NCBI RefSeq assembly: GCF_024505045.1
Contig: NZ_JANIBM010000006.1
Location: forward strand, 143,311-207,310
Direction of reading: 5' to 3'
DNA from: Methylomonas aurea
Lineage (GTDB): Bacteria > Pseudomonadota > Gammaproteobacteria > Methylococcales > Methylomonadaceae
DNA: 64,000 nt
Below the pieces are notes generated by a model. It was not told where the DNA came from, ran no database searches, and worked only from the letters and a program-made list of their open reading frames with translations. Of this stretch, positions 53,369 to 63,272 are shown piece by piece; position 1 is the stretch's first letter; each line of letters opens with the position of its first letter. The position numbers were made by a program, and so were the translations under genes.

Positions 53369-55567
53369 ATGGATTTCCAACCCAGCCCATCACATTCTGC
53401 CGACAACCCCGTTGAGAAACTACACGGCTCCATCGAGCGCGTCACGTTCCATAGCGAGGCCTCGGGATTTTGCGTGTTACGGGTCAAGGTCAAAGGTTAT
53501 CGTGAACTGATTACCGTGATCGGTTCGGCCGCTAGTGTCACAGCGGGTGAATACATCGAATGCCTGGGTTGCTGGGTCAATGATCGCCAGCATGGTCAGC
53601 AATTCAAAACCATCTCGTTAAAAATTGTGCCTCCGACCACGTTGGACGGCATCGAAAAATACCTGGGTTCCGGCATGGTCAAAGGCATTGGCCCCCATTT
53701 TGCCAAAAAGCTGGTCAAAGCCTTCGGTGAGCTGGTGTTCGATGTGATTGAGCAAACACCCGAGCGTCTGTTGGAATTACCGGGGATTGGTAAGAAACGC
53801 CAGGAGCGTGTGACCAGTGCCTGGGCTGAACAGAAAGTGATTCGGGAGATCATGGTTTTTCTGCAATCCCATGGCGTCGGTACCTCGCGTTCGGTGCGCA
53901 TTTACAAAACCTACGGTGATCAGGCCATCGAGAAAGTGCGCGAAAATCCCTATCGCCTGGCACTGGATATTCACGGCATCGGCTTTAAGACGGCTGACAC
54001 GCTGGCCCAGAAGCTAGGCATCGGCCCGCAATCCCTGCTGCGAGCGCAAGCGGGTGTCCGGCATGTCTTGCAGGAATGGTCCGGCGAAGGCCACTGCGCT
54101 GCGATTCGCAGCAATCTGTGCGAAATGGCGGCGAAGCTACTGGAAATTCCATTGCCGATTATCGATCAAGCGATCGCGGCAGAATTAACCGAAGGCAATT
54201 TGATCGCCGAAATCGACGGCAGCGACGAATTCATTTTTCTGACGCCTTTACACCGTGCTGAAATAGGTTGTGCCGTCCATCTGAACCGATTAAATCAAGG
54301 TGATGCGACATGGGGTGTGATTGACGCGGATAAAGCCATTCCTTGGGTTGAAGGGCAAACTGGCATGACCTTGTCGCAGTCGCAAGCTGCAGCAGTTCGG
54401 CTGGTACTCCAGCATAAAGTCTCGGTGATCACTGGCGGCCCCGGTGTCGGTAAAACCACGCTGGTCAACAGTCTGCTCAAGATTCTCAAAGCCAAACGGG
54501 TGCGGATCGGTTTGTGCGCGCCGACGGGACGTGCGGCAAAACGCCTGACCGAATCGACCGGCATGGAAGCGAAAACCGTTCATCGTCTACTGGAGTTCGA
54601 TCCGACTCAGTTTGCCTTCAAGCATAACGACGAAAACCCGCTAGACCTCGATTGCTTGGTGATCGATGAGTCGTCGATGATGGACGTGGTGCTGATGAAT
54701 CAGTTGTTAAAAGCCATACCGACCGAAGCCGCAGTTTTAATCGTCGGTGATGTTGACCAATTACCTTCAGTCGGCCCCGGATCGGTGCTGGCCGACATCA
54801 TTGATTCCGGGCAAATTGCCACCGTGCGTCTGACCGAGATTTTCCGCCAGGCCAGTACATCGAAGATCATCACCAATGCGCACCGGATTAACCAGGGGCA
54901 AATGCCTGTGGTGGATAAAACTGAAAGCCTCAGCGACTTTTATTGCCTCTACGCCGAAACACCTGAGGAGATTTTCGCTAAATTGATGCAAGTCGTCCTC
55001 GAACGTATTCCGCAGCGCTTCAACTTTCATCCGGTCAACGACGTGCAAATCCTAACGCCCATGAATCGAGGTGGCCTGGGCGCGCGGTCGTTGAACATCG
55101 AATTGCAAGCCCGGCTCAATGGTCACAGCGAACCGAAGATTACCCGTTTCGGTAATACCTATGCGCCCGGTGACAAGGTGATTCAGCGGATCAACAACTA
55201 CGATAAGGAAGTCTTCAATGGCGACATTGGCTTCATCAAAGCCATTGATCTTGAGGAAAGCCAGATCAAGATCTTATTCGACGATCGGGAGGTCGACTAC
55301 GAATTCAGCGATCTGGACGAAATTACACTGGCTTATGCCAGCAGCGTGCACAAATCGCAAGGCTCCGAATATCCCGTGGTGGTGATTCCGATGGCCATGC
55401 AGCACTTTATGCTGCTCGAACGCAATCTGCTGTATACCGGCGTCACGCGTGGAAAACAATTGGTCGTGGTAATTGCCCAGCCCAAAGCGTTAGCCATGGC
55501 TGTGAAAAATCAACAATCACAACGCAGGATCACTCATTTGGCGGCTAGACTTAACGAGAAAACGTGA
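53369..55567 (+). CDS. recD2: RecD2-type SF1B DNA helicase, 732 aa
   Basis: RecD2 is a 5'-3' helicase that acts without RecBC. The N-terminal region has helix-hairpin-helix repeats ([23 protein letters not shown]). Walker [10 protein letters not shown] is at about 355-363, Walker [10 protein letters not shown] at about 431, and a UvrD_C_2-like end has [16 protein letters not shown] at about 658. The length is standard for RecD2. Members of this family are common on ICEs and plasmids. Confidence 0.85.
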   Translation: MDFQPSPSHSADNPVEKLHGSIERVTFHSEASGFCVLRVKVKGYRELITVIGSAASVTAGEYIECLGCWVNDRQHGQQFKTISLKIVPPTTLDGIEKYLGSGMVKGIGPHFAKKLVKAFGELVFDVIEQTPERLLELPGIGKKRQERVTSAWAEQKVIREIMVFLQSHGVGTSRSVRIYKTYGDQAIEKVRENPYRLALDIHGIGFKTADTLAQKLGIGPQSLLRAQAGVRHVLQEWSGEGHCAAIRSNLCEMAAKLLEIPLPIIDQAIAAELTEGNLIAEIDGSDEFIFLTPLHRAEIGCAVHLNRLNQGDATWGVIDADKAIPWVEGQTGMTLSQSQAAAVRLVLQHKVSVITGGPGVGKTTLVNSLLKILKAKRVRIGLCAPTGRAAKRLTESTGMEAKTVHRLLEFDPTQFAFKHNDENPLDLDCLVIDESSMMDVVLMNQLLKAIPTEAAVLIVGDVDQLPSVGPGSVLADIIDSGQIATVRLTEIFRQASTSKIITNAHRINQGQMPVVDKTESLSDFYCLYAETPEEIFAKLMQVVLERIPQRFNFHPVNDVQILTPMNRGGLGARSLNIELQARLNGHSEPKITRFGNTYAPGDKVIQRINNYDKEVFNGDIGFIKAIDLEESQIKILFDDREVDYEFSDLDEITLAYASSVHKSQGSEYPVVVIPMAMQHFMLLERNLLYTGVTRGKQLVVVIAQPKALAMAVKNQQSQRRITHLAARLNEKT

Positions 55568-55573
55568 ATATTG

Positions 55574-55710
55574 TTACGGCTGTATTCGTCGAGCGGCCAA
55601 TTTCTGACCTTCGGGGGTTGGTTTCTTAATGACCGATTTATATAGCGGAAACTGCTCGCTTAACGCCTCAAACACCGGCTTGGTGAAGTTGGCGACTTTT
55701 TTGGAACAAA
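55574..55710 (-). pseudogene. 3' remnant of an unidentified gene
   Basis: A frame open for about 45 codons ends at a TAA (55574-55576) and reads VANFTKPVFEALSEQFPLYK, followed by a Lys/Pro-rich tail. It has no start, and its coding-like sequence begins at a T/A-rich junction next to the ABC cassette. It is probably the tail of a gene cut by insertion of that cassette. The rest of 55711-55757 shows nothing. Confidence 0.35.
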
Positions 55711-55757
55711 AAAGGTGACAGTTTTACTAAGTCCGCGTGCTTTGATTTGTTGCACTC

Positions 55758-57746
55758 TCATTTCTTTTGAGTCGAATCCCAGTCATCGATTAGACCTATC
55801 GGAAGCCCATTGATCCCGTTAGATCTGTAATGTGCTATTTCAAAGCCTTTATTTTCGTACGCAACATCTAGGGGCATGTCATTATCTACTAATATAATCT
55901 GGCAGAGTTTTCCTTTATCATCGAACTCTTCGGCAACCGCTACCAATGCATTAAATAGATTTCTGTATTTCTCTGGATCTGCCACACCATCAACATCATT
56001 ATCGCTGTCAATTTGATTGTCATCGGAATCTTCAGGAGTTTTTCCCAGGAATTTTCCTACTGTGTCGATCATTAATAATCCTGGAATATTTGTCTCTGTA
56101 CGCAACTTCTGCATCAAGATAGACGCCAAGTATCCGATAGAAGCAATTGTTCTAAGTCCGCCAGAATTAATTTTTCTGTATTCTATATTTCTGACTTTTG
56201 GGAAAAATGTTTTTTCGTCTATTCCTACGCCATGGTGGTTTTTAATTTTTACCTGCTGAATAAACTTGTTGATATCTACACCTAGATCCTTCAACACATT
56301 ATCAAGTGAAGGGGCATCCTTTTTGAGCTCATTCAATTTAATCTTAAGTTTCTCGATCATTCCTTCTAGGCGGCCTATTTGGTCGGCGAATGAGGCTTGC
56401 TTATTCCTTACTCGCAGAGAATGAACGGCCTTTTCTCGACGCTCATCAAGCTGGGCTAATTCTTTGACTATTGCGTCCCGCTCGGCTAGATACGGTGATA
56501 TTGAATTTGAAAGCTCTTCATCCATTATTTCTCTGGCTTTATTTTTCTCCAGATATAGTTCTGCAAGGAGTGAGTTGGCGGAATCTAAATCTGATCTATT
56601 ATCAGATATCAACTGCTTAAGATCTTTCGACCTTCTTTTGATCGACGTTAACTCGCTTTTTAAGCGCGTGTCACTTGGAATATCAAATTTATCGGATATG
56701 TCACCAATTTCGATAATGGTTTCGCAAACAGGGCAGCTTGTCTTTTCCTGTATATCTCTGCCGATAAAATATTTGGCAGATAGGCTTGATTCGATTTTAT
56801 CAATATCATTTTGGTAATCGTTGAAAAGTCGGCTAAATCTTTCAATATTTCTCAAAGCTTTACTCTTTGCTTCTTCTTGCTGCTCAATATTCAAATTAAT
56901 TGTGTTTAGAGCATCTTTAAGACCTTCATATAATTCATTATCGCTCGTCATTCGCTTGTTTAAATCTGAAAACCGAGATTTCACTTCAACTTTAATAATA
57001 TCTATTTTGTTTATTTCTTCATCTAGATCATCAGAGCTTTTAAATTCAGTCTGAGTCAAAAAATGGCTTATAGCGGAATACTGGTTTGATAGCAGTGTCT
57101 TCTCTTGTGTTTTGCTTGCTATATCTACTTCTATCTCGGAAATTCCTGAGTCGAGAACATTAAATATGTATTTAAAAACTTCCCTGTTTTTTGTTTCGAG
57201 TACATGGTTTCCAATGTTTAGCATGTGAGTGCTTCCAACATCATCTTGATCCAAGTAAATAAACTTGAATAGGTCTAGGAAACTGAGCCTAGCAGTTTCT
57301 GATGAATCTTTTGTTGGAGCTTGCTTTAACCGAACAGCGGGGAGTTCTAGCGCATCAAGAAGAAATTCGGAAAGACTTTTATTTTGATCATCTCCTTTAG
57401 TGACACTGGACTTGTACTTTTCAGGAAAGGAGTTTGATATTTCAGAATACTCACAAGAATATACGTCAACATCTCTGGCAGGATTGAAAATATCTCTGCT
57501 GATGCAGTAGGGTGTTCCATTTACCGTTATTTCAAGGATGGCATATTTTACTGATGAAGAAATTTCTTCGTCGATTTTGATCTGCTTTCCACCAAGAAGA
57601 TAGCAAACAAGCCTGAGTATACTCGACTTTCCTGTATCAGCATCGCCATAAATTACGTTTATTCCGGGATGAAATGTAACTCTATAGTCTTTTCTATGCC
57701 CGTGCAGTATTAAATTCTGTAAAAGCAAGCCTTGAGAGAGATCCAT
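55758..57746 (-). CDS. Rad50/SMC-like ABC ATPase with zinc-hook motif, 662 aa (ABC-3C ATPase component)
   Basis: Walker A GDADTGKSS lies at about 34-42. Coiled coils (about 200-500) flank a central CPVC hook near 335. A signature-like NSGGLRTIA is at about 527, and the Walker B region LLMIDTVGKF at about 556. The build is that of DUF3732-like ATPases found in ABC-three-component (ABC-3C) conflict systems. The start overlaps the stop of the middle gene by one base (TAATG). The cassette is AT-rich compared with its surroundings. The ATPase probably senses invading DNA or a protein complex and controls the hydrolase effector. Confidence 0.7.
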   Translation of the reverse strand: MDLSQGLLLQNLILHGHRKDYRVTFHPGINVIYGDADTGKSSILRLVCYLLGGKQIKIDEEISSSVKYAILEITVNGTPYCISRDIFNPARDVDVYSCEYSEISNSFPEKYKSSVTKGDDQNKSLSEFLLDALELPAVRLKQAPTKDSSETARLSFLDLFKFIYLDQDDVGSTHMLNIGNHVLETKNREVFKYIFNVLDSGISEIEVDIASKTQEKTLLSNQYSAISHFLTQTEFKSSDDLDEEINKIDIIKVEVKSRFSDLNKRMTSDNELYEGLKDALNTINLNIEQQEEAKSKALRNIERFSRLFNDYQNDIDKIESSLSAKYFIGRDIQEKTSCPVCETIIEIGDISDKFDIPSDTRLKSELTSIKRRSKDLKQLISDNRSDLDSANSLLAELYLEKNKAREIMDEELSNSISPYLAERDAIVKELAQLDERREKAVHSLRVRNKQASFADQIGRLEGMIEKLKIKLNELKKDAPSLDNVLKDLGVDINKFIQQVKIKNHHGVGIDEKTFFPKVRNIEYRKINSGGLRTIASIGYLASILMQKLRTETNIPGLLMIDTVGKFLGKTPEDSDDNQIDSDNDVDGVADPEKYRNLFNALVAVAEEFDDKGKLCQIILVDNDMPLDVAYENKGFEIAHYRSNGINGLPIGLIDDWDSTQKK

Positions 57747-58255
57747 TATATTCCCTGTTTTAATACTGTGTTTATATACCCATTAAGTTTGCTAGGGCTC
57801 TGCGATTGAAGTGATGAAAGTTGTTCGATAAACAGTTTTATCTTTCGGAAGTACCCATTTTCTAATTTTCCTGCGATGAATTTTCCGGTGTCAGTCAGGT
57901 CAAACAAAAATCCTTCTGAGCTAGAATATTCAAACGACAAATATTGTTTAGATGAAAGTATTTTTATCATTATCATAAGTCGATCTCGATCAAAGAGTTC
58001 ATCGACGTTTACAGAAAGTGTGTCCACTGTGTAATAGTCAACATCATCAATGGCGATTTGATGCTTGTTTGCTAACATTAGAACTTTGTTCAAGAAGGCT
58101 GGCTTAGTGACCAGGAAGTAGAACGATTGAATCTTGTCAATCGTTAGCACTTTCTTATTTCGAGAAGTTTGTGCAAGGCTCCCGAGTATCAGGAGAAGTA
58201 CGCCTAAGTTGTAGTGTAGCTCTCGCTCTGGCTGAATATATGGAAGTTTATTCAC
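57746..58255 (-). CDS. ABC-3C middle component-like protein, 169 aa
   Basis: A small helical protein with a winged-helix-like second half (LTDTGKFIAGKLENGYF). Its size and place between an effector and a Rad50-like ATPase match the middle component of ABC-3C systems. It overlaps the effector gene by 8 bp and the ATPase gene by 1 bp. The sequence itself does not show a catalytic site. Confidence 0.55.
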   Translation of the reverse strand: MNKLPYIQPERELHYNLGVLLLILGSLAQTSRNKKVLTIDKIQSFYFLVTKPAFLNKVLMLANKHQIAIDDVDYYTVDTLSVNVDELFDRDRLMIMIKILSSKQYLSFEYSSSEGFLFDLTDTGKFIAGKLENGYFRKIKLFIEQLSSLQSQSPSKLNGYINTVLKQGI

Positions 58256-59480
58256 TTTTACCCTCCGTTAAGAGGTTTCTCAGTGAGTCTATTGAACCGT
58301 CTTTTACCCACCAAATATTTTCATCTTTTGAGTTGGCGAGTTGGTGAAGCATTCCTTGTTTGTGGATAGCATTAATAAACAGAATAAACGTGTCTAAAAA
58401 CTTTTTATCCTCTTTGAGAATTGTTTCATGTACATCCGCCAGCAATAACCCAGAGTTTGGAATTCCATCGTGTATATATTTCGTATAACTATTCTGATAA
58501 ACTTTTCGTATTTTTGTGTATAGTTCAGCTAGTCGTTTTTGATCCGATGAATTACTAAATATTTTCCTTATATACTCTGCATTTAAAAAAGCTTCCTTGG
58601 CTTCTCTTATTGTCGTGTTGTGTATGTGAGCTGAGATTAATTTTAAGACAAACAGTTCATCATCAAAGTCCGTTTCCTCTTCAAGTTGTTTGATTTCTAG
58701 GCTAGATATTCCAGGATCGTTCTTTTCAAAATCTAATATTATTTGTTTGACAGCGATAACGGTCGTGCTGGCTGAGTTCTCAGGTTTCGTAATACTGGTG
58801 TGATCTTCGTCTACTGAGATTGCATCCGACTTTTCTTTATCTATCGGTACTGCGCTTGTTTTTTTGACTACCGAATCGTGCACACCATAGAAATACTTTG
58901 TGATTGGTCTTAAGCTGGTTTTTAGCCATTTGTCATTAATCTTGTGAATAAAATCGTTGAGTGGTGAAAGTCCTTCTATCTGAAGGTTGTCACTTATCAA
59001 TTTTCCAAAAGTTGCAGCCTCTGCTCCTTGATGGGGTACAGCCAAAGAGATAAAGAGTTTGATCTTTGGTAATGTCTTTTCTTCAATATCTTTTGTTATA
59101 GCACTTTTTGTTACTAAGCCGCCCATACTATGAGCAACAACGATAATATTGTCGTATGATTGTAGTTTGAATCGGATTTCAGTTCTAAGTAAGTTTCCGA
59201 TTTCCTCAATGCTTATATTATTGGCCAGTTTTCCATGTGATGTTCCAAATATACGCTTAACAAAAGTTGAAACCTTACCGGCCTTGGCGAAAAGATTTAA
59301 TAACTTGGTGAAGTATGAAAAGTGAGCTATGTCATAATTCCCTGATATTTCTAAATCATCGGAAAGTAATTCGGGGAAGGAACGTGCCTCCCCATTCTTC
59401 CAGGTCGCCTCTCCACCACAAAATCCATGAACAAATAGGATTAGGTTCTTTTTATTTTGCTGAGAAATGAATTCAATCAT
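58248..59480 (-). CDS. Alpha/beta-hydrolase effector with ABC-3C-like C-terminal domain, 410 aa
   Basis: The first 240 residues are an alpha/beta hydrolase of the PGAP1/SERAC1 kind. The oxyanion region is LFVHGFCGGEATW, the nucleophile Ser lies in VVAHSMGGL (about 117), and an acid and His are in YGVHDS and DEDHTSIT. The C-terminal 150 residues are helical and without enzyme motifs, as in the common C-terminal domain of ABC-3C effectors. A lipase or esterase that damages the cell's own membrane is a reasonable guess for its action. First gene of the three-gene cassette. Confidence 0.65.
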   Translation of the reverse strand: MIEFISQQNKKNLILFVHGFCGGEATWKNGEARSFPELLSDDLEISGNYDIAHFSYFTKLLNLFAKAGKVSTFVKRIFGTSHGKLANNISIEEIGNLLRTEIRFKLQSYDNIIVVAHSMGGLVTKSAITKDIEEKTLPKIKLFISLAVPHQGAEAATFGKLISDNLQIEGLSPLNDFIHKINDKWLKTSLRPITKYFYGVHDSVVKKTSAVPIDKEKSDAISVDEDHTSITKPENSASTTVIAVKQIILDFEKNDPGISSLEIKQLEEETDFDDELFVLKLISAHIHNTTIREAKEAFLNAEYIRKIFSNSSDQKRLAELYTKIRKVYQNSYTKYIHDGIPNSGLLLADVHETILKEDKKFLDTFILFINAIHKQGMLHQLANSKDENIWWVKDGSIDSLRNLLTEGKSE

Positions 59481-59516
59481 TTGGCTTTGCCTTTATATGA
59501 ATCATTAACATCTTTG

Positions 59517-59690
59517 CTAATTACCTTCCTGGTTGCCACACTTCATGGAAGGTATTCCTTCATCGACTTGTAACCACGCCAAATCGAGAGAGCACCAAAT
59601 ATGAGCCTCCGGTTTGACGCTAGGATCTTCATCAAGGGTGGGAACACGAACAATGACATGCGACTGGGCTGCGCGCCCCGCAACTGCGAA
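59517..59690 (-). pseudogene. 3' fragment of a GFA-domain protein gene
   Basis: The frame ending at the TAG (59517-59519) reads VRVPTLDEDPSVKPEAHIWC and then a Trp-containing DEGIP tail, like the C-terminal part of glutathione-dependent formaldehyde-activating (GFA) family proteins. The N-terminal zinc region is absent. It is a remnant beside the ABC cassette. The stretch 59691-59811 shows nothing else. Confidence 0.5.
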
Positions 59691-59811
59691 CCGCAGATTT
59701 AGTTATGGCTGGTAATGATCTAATAATCGCCATTGAATCACGTTAAGTGATAGACAGCAACGGGTCGTTACCGAATATGACAATAAAAATTGACACACTT
59801 AATCCAGGTTA

Positions 59812-60135
59812 TTACAAAACAATATCTCCTTTGTTAATTTGACCTTCCTGCAAGCGTTTCTGCATTTCGTTTTCCTTTTCGGCATCGAAGATGTCGATAG
59901 CGGTATTCATCGAAATAATGTTTTTCAATACCAGATTACAAAGTCCGTAACGCAAGGCGACAAGTTTCACGAGTCGCTCATCGCCGGGATGCTCCTTGGC
60001 TAAATTTTCATTGTTGGTGGCTAATTTGGGGTCTAGGCAGAAGTTTTTTGGCTTGTCGTCAGGCCAAAGCTTTTCGTCGCCCTCAGCAAAAACTGCACTA
60101 GAGAAAATCCAGAGCGCCAATAGTAATCGTTCCAT
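59812..60135 (-). CDS. Small secreted hypothetical protein, 107 aa
   Basis: The ATG at 60135 has GGAGG 6 nt upstream, so it is preferred over the ATG at 60183. A signal peptide (MERLLLALWIFSSAVFA) is followed by a periplasmic domain with two cysteines (FCLDP, GLCNL). No family is recognised. It stands alone between the cargo cassette and the repair genes. Confidence 0.6.
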   Translation of the reverse strand: MERLLLALWIFSSAVFAEGDEKLWPDDKPKNFCLDPKLATNNENLAKEHPGDERLVKLVALRYGLCNLVLKNIISMNTAIDIFDAEKENEMQKRLQEGQINKGDIVL

Positions 60136-60213
60136 GTCTATCCCTCCAATTTGAGACTTACCTTGGCAGAAGTGTAGCGCCAACCCTGATTGACGCCAAG
60201 TTTCTGCGTTAGC

Positions 60214-60873
60214 CTAAATTAGGTTTATGCAACGCTCATCATCATGCCTGGGATTATTCACCCAATCGCCGACCGGCGTTGTAACCATATTGGCGTAAGT
60301 TGAGTTTTCAAGTAAGTCATAGGCGTCATTGGTATTAGATGTTATGTTGAGCCAGTCGTGATAACAGCCTGCCGGTATGATCACTGGCATGCGCTCATGA
60401 ATGGGTTGCATTAGCTCATTTGCTGCTGTTGTAATGATCGTGCAGGAATACAGCGTTTCGACTTCGTGTTGCCACTGTTCCCATAAACCGGCGAAGGCGA
60501 ATAGCTGATTGCCCTGATGATGAATATGGAATGCCTGTTTTCCGGATTCCAACTTTTGCCATTCGTAAAAACCTTGTGCGACGATCAGACAGCGGCGTTT
60601 TTGAAATGCGGCACGGAAGGATGGTTTTTCGCGAATCGTTTCGGCACGCGCATTGATCAGGTGATGGCTGTTTTTGGTGTCTTTGGACCAGGACGGCACC
60701 AAGCCCCAGAAAAGATTCACCGCTTTCAGCGATTTGTCTTCCAATTCGACAATACAGAGAATTTTCCGCGCCGGTGCGATGTTGTAACTGGGCTGGTATT
60801 TTGGCAGGCGCGAGAGTTGGAAATGCTCCGCAATCTCTTCAGGTGAGGCTGTCAGCTGAAATCGTCCGCACAT
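60214..60873 (-). CDS. yedK: SRAP/HMCES-family SOS response-associated protein (YedK-like), 219 aa
   Basis: The protein starts MCGRF with the catalytic Cys2, which forms a stable link to abasic sites in single-stranded DNA. GFYEWQK holds the conserved Glu, and the His of the active site lies in a later IHERMPVII. The length is normal. It is close to LexA and UmuDC, which fits SOS control. Confidence 0.9.
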   Translation of the reverse strand: MCGRFQLTASPEEIAEHFQLSRLPKYQPSYNIAPARKILCIVELEDKSLKAVNLFWGLVPSWSKDTKNSHHLINARAETIREKPSFRAAFQKRRCLIVAQGFYEWQKLESGKQAFHIHHQGNQLFAFAGLWEQWQHEVETLYSCTIITTAANELMQPIHERMPVIIPAGCYHDWLNITSNTNDAYDLLENSTYANMVTTPVGDWVNNPRHDDERCINLI

Positions 60874-60894
60874 GATTTTCTAATCCTCTCTGGC

Positions 60895-61131
60895 TTACTG
60901 CCACCCTTGTAACCATTGCCCGGTATCCGTCAGGTCTCGCCAAGGCAGGATAAAGCTGCGGCGCGAATAGATCGCTTCCAGCTCGATGTGTTCGACAGGC
61001 GCATCCGTCAATTCGGGCTTGATCAGTTGGGTGACCAGAAAATGCTTTTCCTTGCTTTGGGGCTTAGCGGCAGTCCATTTGCTCAACAGTAATTTGTTCG
61101 GATTCAGACGGCGAGTAGTTGAATCAGGCAT
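60895..61131 (-). CDS. Trp-rich small conserved protein (TIGR02450/DUF2389 type), 78 aa
   Basis: The pattern NPNKLLLSKWTAAKPQ, KHFLVTQLI and RRSFILPWRDLTD, ending GQWLQGW, is that of the TIGR02450 family. The ATG at 61131 has GGAG 9 nt upstream and overlaps the end of the upstream frame. Function unknown. It lies in the minus-strand transcript from lexA. Confidence 0.8.
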   Translation of the reverse strand: MPDSTTRRLNPNKLLLSKWTAAKPQSKEKHFLVTQLIKPELTDAPVEHIELEAIYSRRSFILPWRDLTDTGQWLQGWQ

Positions 61132-62529
61132 CGGAATGTCTCCTGCGAATAGATTCATGGGTTGGACTCGAGCGTAAATGTATTACCTGAGTTTTCTTTA
61201 ACGCCTTGACCAAGGTCATATAGGTATCGCGATCAAATGCCGGTCTGCCTTGCTCCAGCAATGCGTGGACTTCGTCATCGCTGCGCGCAGTACCGAGATA
61301 ACACCAATGATCGATCACGTGCAAATCGTCTTCCTCGCGAATGCCATGGCACTGGGGTAAGGCCAACTACTTAGTTTGAGTTTACTCATGGCGGTCAGTA
61401 AACGCGTGGCATGTTCCAATCCGGATTCTTTGCCGACGCAGGCGCCACGACAGCGTTTGAGTTGATGGGCAAAGCACGGTTTGCCGCTGCCGATCTTTTC
61501 AAAACCGAGCACGCCCAGGCATAGCTGATGTTGTTCGGCCAAACTGCGCAGCGCTTTTTCGGCATCTCGTTTAGTACCGTACAAGCCATATAAACTATCC
61601 TGCGCGCCAAAGTCCAGATCGTTGGCCCAAGTCAGACGCGGCAACAGCTGATCCTGTTTTTGCTCCAGTTGCCAAGCACAGAGTGCATTTTTACGCCGCA
61701 GCCGTTGGTTATGCACCGGTGTCATTTGTTTGATCAACTTGGCTTCGGTCAATAATGCACCCAGTTTGCCGCCGGTTTCAATCCAGTCGATACGCTTGGT
61801 CTGCTGCGACAAACTCATTTCCTTGGCGTGGCGATGATCGGCGGCAAAGTGCGATAGCACCCGCTGGCGAATATTGACGCTTTTGCCAATATACAGCGGC
61901 AAGTCGTTTTCGCCATAGAACAGATAAACGCCGGGACCTTCCGGCAATTCATGAATCAGATTCGGGTCCAGTTGCGACGGCAGGCTGGAGCGTTGCACCA
62001 GATTTTTAACCGTGGCTTCGATAGCCTCGGCCGAAAACTGCTGATGAGCATGCTGCCAGAACTGATGAATCAATTGGGCATCTGCTAAAGCGCGGTGGCG
62101 TTCCTTGGCGGTCAGTTGATGGCGTTCGATCAGGCTATCGAGATTGTGCCGGTGATACTGCGGATACAGTGTCCGCGACAACTTCACCGTGCACAGCACT
62201 TGCGGTTTAAACAGCAAACCGACCCGTTTGAATTCATTTTTCAGAAAACCGTAATCAAAGCGGGCGTTGTGGGCGATGAACAACCGTCCTTGCAATAAGG
62301 CATCCACGTCCTTGGCCACCTGTTCAAAGCTGGGTGCGTTTTCGACCATGGCGTTGCTGATACCGGTCATCTGTTCGATGAACAACGGAATCCGCATCTG
62401 CGGATGAACCAGTTGACTCCATTCCCGCACGCCATCGTCGTCCACCAGGACAATGCCGATCTCGGTAATACGGTCTTTGGTGGCAGAGCCACCGGTGGTT
62501 TCCAGATCGACAAAGGCTAAGGGTTGCAT
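61124..62529 (-). pseudogene. DnaQ-like exonuclease fused to GIY-YIG (Cho/UvrC-like) nuclease, frameshifted near its end
   Basis: Residues 1-170 are a DEDD exonuclease (D8 and E10 in FVDLETTGG, HNARFDYGFL, HRALADAQ). A GIY-YIG nuclease follows at about 205-240 (GPGVYLFYGENDLPLYIGKS) with a Cys-containing region FEKIGSGKPCFAHQLKRCRG. At about 61347 the frame shifts: after WPYPSA the first frame ends at 61315, while the next frame continues HGIREEDDLHVIDHWCYLGT to 61124. One missing base (ATTGGC read as ATGGC) would explain it. The full product would be about 467 residues. The gene follows lexA by 9 bp, so it is probably under SOS control. Confidence 0.75.
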
Positions 62530-62538
62530 GTTTATGTC

Positions 62539-63165
62539 CTACCGGTAAGTGCGCATCTGGCCGACCAGTACGCCCTGTATGATGACTTGCGACGGATGGA
62601 AGCGCATGGCTTCCATGCTGGAATTGGCGGGAATCAATAACACCTCATCCGCTGTCTGCTCGATGACCTTCAATGTGGTTTCCTGGTTGTCGATTAGGGC
62701 GACCACAATTTCACCGTTGTGGGCGTGACTGCGTTGTTCGATGACGACCCAATCGCCATCCAGTATGCCGGCTTCGATCATGGAATCCCCCTTAACTTTA
62801 AGTACATAACAGACCTGTTCGGTACGAAGTTGAACGGGGACATTGACCCATTCGGTATGCTCAATAGCCTCGATCGGTTTGCCGGCGGCAATGCTGCCCA
62901 CCAAAGGCAAAGCGTGGATCCGATGTTGGTCAGATTCACGCAAGGCCAGGGCCTTCTCCGTCAGCCGAACTCCTCGATGTTTGAGCCCCATGGCTTCGAC
63001 AAAACCGGCATCGATCAATCCGCTCAGCGTCAAATGTAACGAACCCCGCGACTTCAAGCCGAGCGCCTCACACAGTTCACTCAACGACGGTGGCCGTGGA
63101 AACTGCGCCTGGTTATCCAGCAAGAAATCCAAAATAGCCTGTTGTTTTCGGGTTAAGGCGCTCAT
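62539..63165 (-). CDS. lexA: LexA repressor, 208 aa
   Basis: The N-terminal winged helix (LTRKQQAILDFL, SLHLTLSGLIDAGFVE) is followed by the self-cleavage region with the Ala-Gly pair in SIAAGKPIEA, the catalytic Ser in KGDSMIEAGI and the Lys in ETTLKVIEQ. Cleavage in the presence of RecA filaments lifts repression of DNA-repair genes. Length fits LexA. It is divergent from umuD and heads the transcript of the exonuclease fusion. A second chromosomal LexA may exist; this one may serve the element. No canonical CTGT-N8-ACAG box is seen in the 63166-63272 gap. Confidence 0.85.
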   Translation of the reverse strand: MSALTRKQQAILDFLLDNQAQFPRPPSLSELCEALGLKSRGSLHLTLSGLIDAGFVEAMGLKHRGVRLTEKALALRESDQHRIHALPLVGSIAAGKPIEAIEHTEWVNVPVQLRTEQVCYVLKVKGDSMIEAGILDGDWVVIEQRSHAHNGEIVVALIDNQETTLKVIEQTADEVLLIPANSSMEAMRFHPSQVIIQGVLVGQMRTYR

Positions 63166-63272
63166 GTGGCAAAAAAATACGGCTCAACTAAATTGAGAAC
63201 AATCATAGAACGTTTGTATTTTCGATGGTAGTCTTATGTCGTTAAAATTTTTTGTAGCTCACCGTGATACCC

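Noticed and set aside
61124..61366. Stand-alone 80-codon gene
   Set aside because: Its sequence continues the C-terminal part of the exonuclease fusion in the next frame, so it is better read as the frameshifted tail.
63166..63272. LexA operator between lexA and umuD
   Set aside because: No CTGT-N8-ACAG match was found; a GAAC-N4-GTAT stretch near 63210 is too weak to claim.
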